Source: a bacterium
GTDB lineage: Bacteria; Latescibacterota; Latescibacteria; Latescibacterales; Latescibacteraceae
Length of the DNA stretch: 20,926 nucleotides
Direction: 5' to 3'
Assembly (NCBI GenBank): GCA_021372535.1
Contig: JAJFUH010000096.1
Coordinates: forward strand, 1-20,926
Shown here piece by piece: positions 7,237 to 14,479 of the stretch (position 1 is the stretch's first letter; each line of letters begins with the position of its first letter). The translations under genes and the position numbers were made by a program. The notes beneath the pieces were generated by a model that searched no databases, had not been told where the DNA came from, and saw nothing but the letters and a program-made list of their open reading frames with translations.

Positions 7237-8032
7237 GGCGCTTCAGTTCGAGTTCATGCGGAACGCGGTCATTGCGGGGCTTCTCATCAGTGTGGCATGC
7301 GGCATTATCGGCGCGCTCGTTGTGGTGAACCGCATGGTGTTCATATCCGGGGGCATTGCACATGCCGCGTACGGCGGTATCGGGCTGGCGTTCTTTTTCC
7401 GATTGCCTCCGCTCCTTGGTGCGAGCCTGTTTTCGGTCGTCATAGCAATGATTATCGGCGCGCTGACCTTCAAAAACCGTCACCGCTCGGATACGATCAT
7501 CGGCGTTCTGTGGGCTGCCGGTATGGCGCTCGGCATAATTCTCATCGATCTCACTCCGGGGTACGCAGTAGACCTCATGAGCTATCTGTTCGGGAGCATT
7601 CTGACGATTCCCGCCGTCGACCTATGGCTCCTGCTTGCGCTCGATGCAGTGATACTCCTCGCCGTGATCTTTTATTACCGCGACTTTCTCGCCCTCTCGT
7701 ACGATGAGCAGTTCGCCTCGCTCCGGGGAGTTCCGGTGAAAATACTCTACTTTGCCCTTCTCGTTCTCGCCTCGCTCACCATTGTCATGACCATACGGCT
7801 TGTCGGGCTGATTCTCGTTATCGCGCTGCTCACCATCCCGACCTATATGGCGGAAAAAATGGCGAAATCGCTCGGAAGCATGATGGTGTATTCGGCGATA
7901 TTGAGCGCCGTGTTCACCCTCTCCGGGCTCTGGGTTTCCTATACGCTCAATATTACATCCGGAGCAGCGATCATCATGGTCGCAACTGTTGCATTTTTCA
8001 TCAGTTATGGGATCGAATCATTGAAAAATTGA
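7229..8032 (+). CDS. znuB: Zinc ABC transporter, membrane permease
   Basis: ABC-3 family permease of about 267 residues that forms the zinc channel in the inner membrane. Roughly eight hydrophobic segments are visible. GGIAHAAYGGIGLAFFF, early in the protein, is the conserved small-residue motif of the family (compare SHAALGGIAL). I start at TTG 7229: AGGAGGAG ends seven bases upstream, and the gene then overlaps the znuC stop by eight bases (TTGATTGA). The longer frame from ATG 7208 would place the Shine-Dalgarno sequence inside the gene and add the arginine-rich MFRRRRT. It is the last gene of the operon; no clear terminator follows. Confidence 0.9.
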   Translation: MIEALQFEFMRNAVIAGLLISVACGIIGALVVVNRMVFISGGIAHAAYGGIGLAFFFRLPPLLGASLFSVVIAMIIGALTFKNRHRSDTIIGVLWAAGMALGIILIDLTPGYAVDLMSYLFGSILTIPAVDLWLLLALDAVILLAVIFYYRDFLALSYDEQFASLRGVPVKILYFALLVLASLTIVMTIRLVGLILVIALLTIPTYMAEKMAKSLGSMMVYSAILSAVFTLSGLWVSYTLNITSGAAIIMVATVAFFISYGIESLKN

Positions 8033-8580
8033 CCGTTGCGCTGTGATAGTGTGTATATTCAGAACATAAGATACGGCGTAAATGCCTGAAAAGCGGGTAC
8101 TGCGTTAAAAACGCGTGACCGTGACTCCTGTAACCCCTTGCCTGCACGAGATTTGCGGAAAATTCCTTTTGAAGAATGCACTGTTCATGGGCACCGGGGA
8201 TGTTTTTTTGCATATAAATTCTTAAATGTAAGGTACTTATCTATGTTTTCACGAAATCGCTGAAGGAGTTCCCGTTTTTTCCAGTAATCACGGGGTTTCA
8301 GCGATGGCTCTTCCTGCAAATTCATTATTCATGGGCATCGGGGAGATATGAGATAAGCAAGTACGCTTAAATAACGAACTTACCCGATTGGCATATTTAC
8401 CACGGTAAATCACATAAAAATATTTGGCGCGGCGATACGAAATTTTGCACGTACTTAAAATAAAAATTTCACGGTATGATATTATTTACTATTATGGGAA
8501 GCATATATATACTGATATTGCGGATTAACCGGAATAAAAAATAATTTTTCACAAAGCACGCAATGACCATTGGAAATAAT
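8033..8580. other. Gene-free spacer downstream of znuB with an imperfect hairpin
   Basis: No open frame with a believable start or family match. ATCGCTGAA (8256-8264) pairs with TTCAGCGAT (8297-8305), and CCCGT (8271-8275) with ACGGG (8290-8294) inside it, giving a ~50-base two-part hairpin. A phrase TTCATGGGCACCGGGGA near 8180 recurs as TTCATGGGCATCGGGGA near 8327. I do not recognise either as a known RNA. Confidence 0.4.
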
Positions 8581-8586
8581 TTTTTT

Positions 8587-8631
8587 GACAGGATTGACAG
8601 GATTGACAGGATTGACGGGATTGACATGATT
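8587..8631 (+). repeat. 9-bp tandem repeat GACAGGATT, five units
   Basis: Three exact GACAGGATT units followed by GACGGGATT and GACATGATT. Related units appear in the opposite orientation (AATCCTGTT) at 9630-9665 and 9714-9742. The following bases, 8632-8860, include a CCACGGAGACACGGAG motif near 8795 that also recurs inverted at 9587 and 9674. Confidence 0.9.
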
Positions 8632-8864
8632 AGCAGTTGTTCGGTGTTTATGGTTGTGAGAGAGGTGATGTAAAGCTATGGGATAGTACTCTCAGCGCTG
8701 TGAACCGGGATTGCCGTGATGATACCGGGATTTTCAGGATTACACGATCCAGGAATCAGCGTTTCAAGAAAAGCACACGAAAAGAAGAAATGAAACCACG
8801 GAGACACGGAGAATTAAAATGAATAAAGGAAAATATTTTAACCCGATCTATTCATGAATTATAC

Positions 8865-9035
8865 TAGAACGCGGATTTGTTCTACAGTGGGCAACCACGG
8901 GGGGGTGCCCCTACAGCAACCACGGGGGGGTGCCCTAACATTTTAAAAAACATGCGTGAACAATAATTTCGTCATGTATACTATAATCTATTATGTCTCT
9001 TTGTGCCTTTGTGTCTTTGTGGTGAAATAGTTTTA
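8865..9035 (-). repeat. Interspersed repeat family D, fragmented inverted copy with a duplicated palindrome inside
   Basis: AGAACGCGGATTTGT at the left and TCTTTGTGCCTTTGTGTCTTTGTGGTG at the right are the two ends of family D in inverted orientation. Between them lies a 25-bp near-exact tandem duplication (GCAACCACGGGGGGGTGCCC, 8889-8938) that can form a GGGCA/TGCCC hairpin. This looks like another element inserted into, or replacing, the D core. Confidence 0.55.
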
Positions 9036-9044
9036 TGAATAACC

Positions 9045-9213
9045 TCCATGACTATAGATAGTCACAATGAAGGATGAAAAATGTATGCAGGCTGCAAATG
9101 GATTCCCGATTAAAGATTCGGGAATGACATCGTTACAGCGACTCCCGACACCATGACGAGGCTTCAGCACCGGGAATTGCAGATGCATTTTCAGATAAAT
9201 CCGGGTTAATCCT
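9045..9213 (+). repeat. Interspersed repeat family E, copy 3 (inverted relative to copies 1 and 2)
   Basis: CCATGACTATAGATAG, AATGAAGGATGAAAAATGTATGCAG, GGATTCCCGATTAAAGATTCGGGAATGAC and GCATTTTCAGATAAA-type segments occur in order, the reverse complement of 2344-2500. With the D fragment before it, this mirrors the E-D pair of 2344-2655. Confidence 0.7.
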
Positions 9214-9250
9214 GTCTATATTTTTTTTCTCTGCGTTTCTGTGGTTAATA

Positions 9251-9520
9251 AAAAAAGGCACAAGGCACAAGGCACAAGGCATAAGGGAAAAATCTGTGAA
9301 ATCTGTGGCGATAAAAAAGGCATAAGGCAGAAGGCACAAGGCATAAGGCACAAGGCACAAGGCATAAGGCAGAAGGCATAAGGGGAAAAATCTGTGAAAT
9401 CTGTGAAATCTGTGGCGATAAAAAAAGGCATAAGGCATAAGGCAGAAGGCACAAGGCATAAGGCACAAGGCATAAGGGGAAAAATCTGTGAAATCTATGA
9501 AATCTGTGGCGATAAAAAAA
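9251..9520 (+). repeat. Compound tandem array of AAGGCAN 7-bp units with TGTGAAATC spacers
   Basis: Three blocks of a 7-bp unit (AAGGCATA/AAGGCACA/AAGGCAGA variants) at about 9256-9288, 9318-9380 and 9426-9477. They are separated by near-identical spacers with one or more ATCTGTGAA units and GGCGATAAAAAA. The higher-order period is about 95 bp. Because 7 is not a multiple of 3, all three minus-strand frames are open and spell repeats such as MPYALCL; these open frames are artefacts of the repeat and not genes. Confidence 0.9.
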
Positions 9521-9540
9521 GGGCACAATGCATTGTGCCC
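9521..9540. repeat. Perfect 20-bp palindrome
   Basis: GGGCACAATGCATTGTGCCC is its own reverse complement and is followed by CTACG. The GTGCCCCTAC end is shared with the duplicated palindrome at 8888-8938, suggesting the same small family with different stems. Confidence 0.7.
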
Positions 9541-9582
9541 CTACGTTTAAATCTATCTATGTCATCTGTGTAATCGGTGGTT

Positions 9583-9750
9583 TTTCTCCGTGTCTCCGTG
9601 TCTCCATGGTTGATTTTTAAAAAAACACATCCTGTTAATCCTGTTAATCCTGTTAATCCTGTCTAAAATATTTTTTCTCCGTGTCTCCGTAGTTTATTTT
9701 TAAAATTTTTTTATCCTGTTAATCCTGTTAATCCTGTCTAAAATATTTTT
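9583..9750 (-). repeat. Duplicated block of CTCCGTGTCTCCGT and AATCCTGTT repeats
   Basis: TTTCTCCGTGTCTCCGTG...ATTTTTAAAA, then several AATCCTGTT 9-mers and TCTAAAATATTTTTT, all repeated a second time about 85 bases later. These are inverted relatives of GACAGGATT (8587) and CCACGGAGACACGGAG (8795). The block ends about ten bases before the stop codon of the next gene. Confidence 0.85.
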
Positions 9751-9760
9751 TTATTTACGC

Positions 9761-10834
9761 TTATCGCACCGCCACGCTCCGGACTTTTATCCGCTGCGCC
9801 TTGCCTGCGGGGCCTTCCACGGTGAGGACGACCACGAAATCGCCTGCTTTTTCATACTGGTGAACCGGGTTCTGCTCGTTCGATGTGGTGCCGTCATCGA
9901 AATCCCACAGCCATGATGTGATATTGCCTTGGGACAGGTCCTTGAAATAGACGAGCCTCCTGTCCATGTCGACAACCTCGAACGACCACTGCGCCCCGAT
10001 GGCCGGAACGAATTTTGGTTCGAGCGGCATGAGCCTGAAGGCGACCTGGCAGGATGCGTTGGAATCCATCCGCGTTTTGTGGGACAGGTTCCAGAATCCC
10101 TCGTACTCCGAGTTGTTCTCATCGTAATCGAGCACCGACCACGACAGCCCGATGATGGTGTTCTCCGTGAGCTTTGACTCGACTGCCCGCGAAGGGCCGT
10201 CATATGGCGCGTAATCAAATGGGGTTATCCAGAATTCGAGGACGAGTTTTCCGCTCTCGCCTTCCTTGAAATTGTATGAATACGCATGATTGGCATAGGG
10301 GAGCTCCGCGATCCACGGCTGGCAGCCCCATACCATGCACCAGTCGCGGCCCTCTCCGGGCGGAGTGAAAATGTGGTAATTCTGAGCATGCACTCCCTTG
10401 AACCGGAAGTGGTTGTCTTCCCATGTCGTCAGTTGTTCGTTGTTGATGAACTGCCCGCCCGAAAGATCGCCGTCCACAACGACCTCGAAAATATCGCCGC
10501 GCTTGAAGTACATGTTCCAGTAATCGTCATAGGCCTCGTAGAGGAAATAGAGCCGGTTCAATCCCTTGACCCAGCCGACGCGGACTTTGATATCGAGGTC
10601 TTTCGGATCGACTTTCATTTCGTGATCCTTTACGGTGTCTGAAAGCTGGTCGGTACCGATGACGTAACTTACGGGGACGATATTCCAGTCGTCCGTCCTG
10701 CCGTCGATGCACGGTATCATCGTTGGTGGGAACTGGAAGATTTTGAACTCAATGTCAGGGCGTTCGAGCGCATACAGATGTGCCGCCCCCAGAATCATGA
10801 TCACCGAAAACAGAGCCACCATTTTTTTTACCAT
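9761..10834 (-). CDS. Secreted protein with CBM9-like domain and C-terminal PKD domain
   Basis: A 357-residue exported protein of unknown exact role. A Sec signal peptide (about 1-22) ends at HLYA-LERP. Residues about 25-270 resemble the carbohydrate-binding family 9-like fold: IPCIDGRTDDWNIVP matches the 'IDGxxDDW' opening, and GDIFEVVVDGDLSGG the acidic metal-site strand. Residues about 275-357 are a PKD domain with the hallmark WLWDFDDGTTSNEQNPVHQY and a following VVVLTV strand. No catalytic motif is visible, so it probably binds glycans or mediates surface contacts. AGGGAG lies ten bases before the ATG. It stands alone, followed by the repeat nest and preceded by the 297-bp structured element. 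The CBM9 assignment is by motif and is less certain than PKD. Confidence 0.75.
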   Translation of the reverse strand: MVKKMVALFSVIMILGAAHLYALERPDIEFKIFQFPPTMIPCIDGRTDDWNIVPVSYVIGTDQLSDTVKDHEMKVDPKDLDIKVRVGWVKGLNRLYFLYEAYDDYWNMYFKRGDIFEVVVDGDLSGGQFINNEQLTTWEDNHFRFKGVHAQNYHIFTPPGEGRDWCMVWGCQPWIAELPYANHAYSYNFKEGESGKLVLEFWITPFDYAPYDGPSRAVESKLTENTIIGLSWSVLDYDENNSEYEGFWNLSHKTRMDSNASCQVAFRLMPLEPKFVPAIGAQWSFEVVDMDRRLVYFKDLSQGNITSWLWDFDDGTTSNEQNPVHQYEKAGDFVVVLTVEGPAGKAQRIKVRSVAVR

Positions 10835-10929
10835 ACCTGATACACTCCCTGAAAAAAGGTTGAACTTGTTATATACGCTATAACATTATTTTTTTCCGGT
10901 AGTTCAATTACTACATAAAATATACCAAG

Positions 10930-11228
10930 AGGGCTATGAAAAAGTATCTTTTTTAACGCGCCCCATGACGAAATGTGTTGTTTAGTTACTGTCAAGGGTA
11001 TGTAAATCGGTGGCAACTCCCCATTTTTTTAAGAACACTTTTTTTAGATGTTACTTCCTTTGCATGCCCAAAGGAAGTAACCAAGGAAAGGGCACCCGGT
11101 GAAAAACCTGTTTCCCCGGTCACTGCCCGTTTTTCGGGAATGTGTGAACTCACGAGCCTTCGGCTCGCTCGGACAGCACCCATTCTTTTTCCGAAAACCG
11201 GTTGTGACCGCGGGGTTTTTCAACGGGT
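10930..11228 (+). repeat. ~297-bp structured repeat element, copy 1
   Basis: First of three full copies (others at 16447 and 20517, same orientation). A short 5' hairpin (GGGCT...GCCC, eroded in this copy) is followed by GTCAAGGG...GTAAATCGG, then ACTTCCTTTG/CAAAGGAAGT, then a long hairpin. The long hairpin pairs 11094-11108 with 11214-11228 (14 of 15), 11117-11123 with 11204-11210, 11128-11137 with 11191-11200 (9 of 10), and 11138-11142 with 11181-11185. Its tip is CGAGCC-TTC-GGCTCG (11153-11167). An open frame crosses the repeat but is not conserved as protein. Best read as a non-autonomous mobile repeat or a structured RNA. Confidence 0.8.
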
Positions 11229-11313
11229 ATATAAATTCACAGGCATAAATTTTCCATACGCCGGGTCTAAATCCTTCGCCTTTGAGGCGAAAAGCATTAG
11301 CGCGATTTTTTAT

Positions 11314-11458
11314 GACCCCTCTGTCACCTGCGGTGACATCTCCCCTTCAGAGGGGAGAGGCCGCTTGCGCGGTAAAAGGGAACAGAACGCGAAGCATAAA
11401 GCGCCGCAGGCTTTCCCCCTGTGAAGGGGGGATACCGGCAGAATGCCGGAGAGGGGTC
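11314..11458. repeat. 145-bp GC-rich element with 9-bp perfect terminal inverted repeats
   Basis: Bounded by GACCCCTCT (11314-11322) and AGAGGGGTC (11450-11458). Inside are GTCACC-TGC-GGTGAC, CTCCCC-TTCAGA-GGGGAG, CCCCCT-GTGA-AGGGGG and CCGGCA-GAA-TGCCGG, so nearly the whole element is palindromic. MITE-like, no coding capacity. A TTCGCCT-TTG-AGGCGAA hairpin sits just before it (11275-11291). The stretch 11459-11660 has no gene, but GGATTCCCAATTCACTTCG near 11512 matches, inverted, a sequence near 16891. Confidence 0.65.
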
Positions 11459-11668
11459 TGTCTTCTGCGGCTTTAGCCGGTAGTGCTTTAATCATCGGAG
11501 CAATAATACTGGATTCCCAATTCACTTCGTTCCTGGGAATGACAATACTTGTATAATAAATTAGCGATTATGGGCTAACTGAATAACCAGATTATTTTTT
11601 TCATCAGAAAAGGATGTTTTTTATGTGCTTGATACAATGTACTATATACGACCGAAAAGCGCACGGTC

Positions 11669-11700
11669 AATTTTACTGTTTGCATGTCAACAGTAAAATT
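11669..11700. promoter_or_regulatory. 12-bp inverted repeat overlapping a possible promoter of the PD40 lipoprotein gene
   Basis: AATTTTACTGTT (11669-11680) and AACAGTAAAATT (11689-11700) are perfect inverted repeats with an 8-base spacer. A possible -35 (TTGCAT, 11680-11685) and -10 (TATTCT, 11703-11708) with 17-base spacing overlap it, so it could be an operator for a dimeric regulator, or alternatively a hairpin in an upstream transcript. The gene start is 83 bases downstream. Confidence 0.45.
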
Positions 11701-11782
11701 CGTATTCTATAAAGCCGATTACCAGACCCTCCACATGTGCAATTATTACATAAACTGTACTGTTTTTTCAGAGGTATTCAAC

Positions 11783-12838
11783 ATGAAAACAACCATTATA
11801 ATCCCGGTGATTATCAGCTTTATAATACTTATGATATGCGTTTCATGCGGCAAAGACGAAAAAACGGAAAACACGCCGAATATCGCTCCTTCCCAGACCG
11901 TCCAGAGTCCCATGGGAAGAAAACCTGTCGAAATGGAAACATCGACCAGAATTGCCTGCGAATCCACCATTGGCGGAGGCTACGATATATATACCATGAG
12001 AGCGGACGGCACCGATCCCGTCAGATTGACAGCGAACCAGGGAAGGAATCGTTTTCCGGCATGGTCGCCGGACGGCTCGAAGATCGTTTTTGTCTCGAAC
12101 CGGAGAATTCCGCAATTCTACGATATACTTATCATGAACTCGGACGGCAGCAATCAGACGAAAATAGTGGATGGATTCGGATGGAACGGTCATCCTTCAT
12201 GGTCACCGGATGGTACGAAAATCGCTTATGACACGGGTATCGATAAAAATCTCGAAATCTATGTCATGAATACGGACGGCTCAAACAGGGTAAACCTCAC
12301 AAGGAATCCCGACTGGGACAGTATGCCCTGCTGGTCGCCGGATGGCAGCAAGATTGCCTTTGTCTCGGAGCGTGACGGCAACCAGGAAATTTATGTCATG
12401 AATGCGGACGGGTCGAATCAGGTCAACCTGACCCGTAACGAAACGGGGGATTCCCTGCCGAGCTGGTCACCGGACGGTACAAAGATAGCGTTTGTGTCGG
12501 ACCGTGACTTTGTACCTGTCGAAGATGTTAAACCGCCATCCCGCGACGAGGTTATTCTCGGCGATGAGTACCTCGAAAAGGCCATGAAAGCCAAGAGAAA
12601 GACCGATATTTTCGTGATGAACGCCGATGGCTCGAATCCGGTGAACCTGACGAACTATCCCAACAACGATACCAAACCCACATGGTCGCCCGACGGTTCC
12701 AGAATCGCGTTTATCTCGATCCGTAACGCCAAACGCGAGTTGTTTACAATGGCGGCGGATGGCTCGGATGTACAACAGCTGACAAAAAACGAGGATATGG
12801 AAGAGTATCCCGCCTGGTCACCGTTTCTGAAAAAATAA
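11783..12838 (+). CDS. PD40/WD40-like (TolB-type) beta-propeller lipoprotein
   Basis: A 351-residue exported protein of six PD40 repeats, the TolB-type blade unit. Each has the pattern IYVMNADGSN-x-VNLT-x(n)-WSPDG-(S/T)-K-IAFVS; the last ends WSPFLKK without the DG. A hydrophobic leader ends in CVSCGKD, so it is probably a lipoprotein, although the lipobox has Cys instead of Leu at -3. About 32 charged residues are inserted in the fifth blade before DIFVMNADG. Function is probably protein-protein or glycan contact in the periplasm or on the surface. It lacks the N-terminal TolB domain and has no tol/pal neighbours, so it is not tolB itself. I start at ATG 11783, which has GAGGT seven bases upstream; the longer frame from 11684 adds non-conserved sequence overlapping the promoter region. 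Confidence 0.87.
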   Translation: MKTTIIIPVIISFIILMICVSCGKDEKTENTPNIAPSQTVQSPMGRKPVEMETSTRIACESTIGGGYDIYTMRADGTDPVRLTANQGRNRFPAWSPDGSKIVFVSNRRIPQFYDILIMNSDGSNQTKIVDGFGWNGHPSWSPDGTKIAYDTGIDKNLEIYVMNTDGSNRVNLTRNPDWDSMPCWSPDGSKIAFVSERDGNQEIYVMNADGSNQVNLTRNETGDSLPSWSPDGTKIAFVSDRDFVPVEDVKPPSRDEVILGDEYLEKAMKAKRKTDIFVMNADGSNPVNLTNYPNNDTKPTWSPDGSRIAFISIRNAKRELFTMAADGSDVQQLTKNEDMEEYPAWSPFLKK

Positions 12839-12895
12839 CAGGATGCCTTGCGGGAGAGACGTGTTCCCGGGCTGTATGATGACAGGCAGAGGAGA

Positions 12896-13045
12896 AAGGC
12901 ATAAGGGAAAAGGCAGAAGGCAAAAGGCACAAGGCATAAGGCAGAAGGCAGAAGGCATAAGGGAAAAGGCATAAGGCATAAGGCATAAGGCACAAGGCAT
13001 AAGGCATAAGGCACAAGGCACAAGGCATAAGGCATAAGGCATAAG
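12896..13045 (+). repeat. Tandem array of about 21 AAGGCAN 7-bp units
   Basis: Continuous 150-bp run of AAGGCATA, AAGGCACA and AAGGCAGA variants, with two AAGGGAA interruptions. Same unit as the array at 9251-9520, about 3.4 kb away, but without the TGTGAAATC spacers. It ends only 17 bases from the stop of the following minus-strand gene. The minus-strand frames spelling PYALCLM are repeat artefacts. Confidence 0.92.
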
Positions 13046-13062
13046 CTTTTGACAGGGCTATA

Positions 13063-14235
13063 TCAATAATTCCGCAGTTTTTGAAACTCATCGACCATTG
13101 TCATGAAATTGTCGTACTTCGTCCCCACGGCAATCGAGTGTGTCGAACCGAATATATACCGTCCGCCCGGCTTGTAGTGTTCCATGGCGTGGGCGACCTC
13201 CCTCTTTACATCATCCGGCGTTCCCGAAACGAGCAGCTCGACACTGATTCCGCCCCATGGTACAAACCGTGAGCCGTATCGCTCCTTGATTGCTTCGAGG
13301 TCCATGCCCGCAGTGCGCTGAATGGACTGGTAGGCATCATAGCCAGCCTCGACGAACATGTCGAGGAGGAGGTTGTTGTTGCCGCAGGCGTGTTTCATCA
13401 CGGGCAGTTTGAAGTGTTCGTGGATGTTCCTTACACGGGCCTGTATGCCGGGAAAAACGAATTCCCGGAACATCGCGGGAGAGATGAACGGTCCCTGGGT
13501 GCTCGAGAAATCCTGCCCCCAGCCGACGGCATCCTGGCCGTGACGGATGTAATGCCTATCGAGAAGGTTGTTTTTCGCCACTTCGTAACGGATTGCGGCT
13601 TTGACCGTTTCGGGATTGTCGAGGTACTCCATGAGGCCATGCGCAAAGCCGCCGCCGCCCTCCTCGAACGAGCCGCCGAGAATCAGGATTCCCACTTCGC
13701 TGCCCGAGGGCCCCATGAGGAAACGGTCGCGCCCGAACTCCCCGATAAAGGCATCCACGACCTCGAAACAGCTCTCGTCGGGCGGTTCGATGACGGGCTC
13801 TTTGTCGAAATCGGCGGGTGTGAACTGCTTTTTCCCTGCATTGGGGTCATAAACCTTTGTGACATCCGCGGTGACATCTGAAAACTTGTATATGGCGCCA
13901 TCGCGGAATTCGAAGGTGTTGCCGTCCAGCTTCCGGGGCTTTTCGAACGTGTAATTCTTCGGCGGGGCAACACTCGATGCCATGGCGGAGATATTGATGA
14001 TGTCGAAACAGTCCATCCTGCGGAAAAACTCGATGCCGTCCTCTTTCCAGCTCTGCACCACCTCATCACGGCGGCCTTCCCAGAATCCGATGGCGGATTT
14101 CGCCTTGGCACGGAAATAGGTGTCATGCCCGAGTATCCTGCCGACCGTATCGAAATCGACAGCCCATTCACCCCACGGAACTCTATCGGGGATTTTCCCC
14201 GCAAGCACTGATTGTACACGCTCTTTTGAAGTCAT
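13063..14235 (-). CDS. UroD/MtaA-family methyltransferase-like protein
   Basis: A 390-residue TIM-barrel protein of the uroporphyrinogen decarboxylase superfamily (PF01208). It is closer in motif pattern to corrinoid/CoM methyltransferases (MtaA, CmuA) than to HemE. The start MTSKERVQSVLAGKIPDRVP is typical. H282-A-C284-G-N matches the HxCG zinc motif of the methyltransferases. The third ligand of that group, a cysteine in S-x-G-C, is replaced by a histidine in GSTHSI (H366). A role in methyl transfer, possibly demethylation of methoxylated or methylated compounds, is therefore inference. GGGGGA lies seven bases before the ATG at 14235; a GTG directly upstream is also in frame. No corrinoid protein or partner lies nearby. 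A relative is encoded at 15038. Confidence 0.85.
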   Translation of the reverse strand: MTSKERVQSVLAGKIPDRVPWGEWAVDFDTVGRILGHDTYFRAKAKSAIGFWEGRRDEVVQSWKEDGIEFFRRMDCFDIINISAMASSVAPPKNYTFEKPRKLDGNTFEFRDGAIYKFSDVTADVTKVYDPNAGKKQFTPADFDKEPVIEPPDESCFEVVDAFIGEFGRDRFLMGPSGSEVGILILGGSFEEGGGGFAHGLMEYLDNPETVKAAIRYEVAKNNLLDRHYIRHGQDAVGWGQDFSSTQGPFISPAMFREFVFPGIQARVRNIHEHFKLPVMKHACGNNNLLLDMFVEAGYDAYQSIQRTAGMDLEAIKERYGSRFVPWGGISVELLVSGTPDDVKREVAHAMEHYKPGGRYIFGSTHSIAVGTKYDNFMTMVDEFQKLRNY

Positions 14236-14347
14236 CACTGGTCCCCCGGCCTGCGCCGATTGTTTATTTGTAATGTTATGGAAATGTATTTACTTTTTTT
14301 CTTTCAGCGGTGAATAAGCATTGACCCGCACTATTCATTAAAATATG

Positions 14348-14466
14348 ATTAACCACAAAGACACAAAGACATGTAATAGGTTATTAATACTATCATTAGT
14401 TACGACTTAATCTCGATATCAAAAACGATATATAATATTCAAATCTGCGAAAATCCGTGTTCAATT
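14348..14466 (+). repeat. Interspersed repeat family D, copy 4
   Basis: CCACAAAGACACAAAGACA, a GTTATTAATACTATCATTAG core, then AAATCTGCGAAAATCCGTGTTC. It is followed directly by family E in plus orientation, an order different from that at 2344 and 4612, so D and E are separable units. Confidence 0.75.
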
Positions 14467-14479
14467 TATTATTGTGAAT

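Noticed and set aside
8090-8200. Possible riboswitch or tRNA in the znuB downstream spacer
   Set aside because: No cobalamin, TPP or SAM core motifs, no TTCGA T-loop with a matching acceptor stem, and no downstream gene on that strand.
8587-8631. CRISPR-like array suspected from regular repeats
   Set aside because: The units are 9 bp with no spacers, and no cas genes are present; the same holds for the 7-bp arrays.
9133-9528. Three overlapping minus-strand open frames spelling MPYALCL-type repeats, and similar ones at 12655-13091
   Set aside because: They are translations of a 7-bp tandem repeat, open in all three frames because 7 is not a multiple of 3. No start site or non-repeat domain supports them.
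10975-11424. Open frame of 149 codons across structured element copy 1 and the following palindromic element
   Set aside because: It runs through two unrelated repeats, has no ribosome-binding site, and the reading frame is not kept in the other copies of the element.
11783-12838. tolB
   Set aside because: PD40 repeats are present, but the N-terminal TolB domain and tol/pal neighbours are missing.
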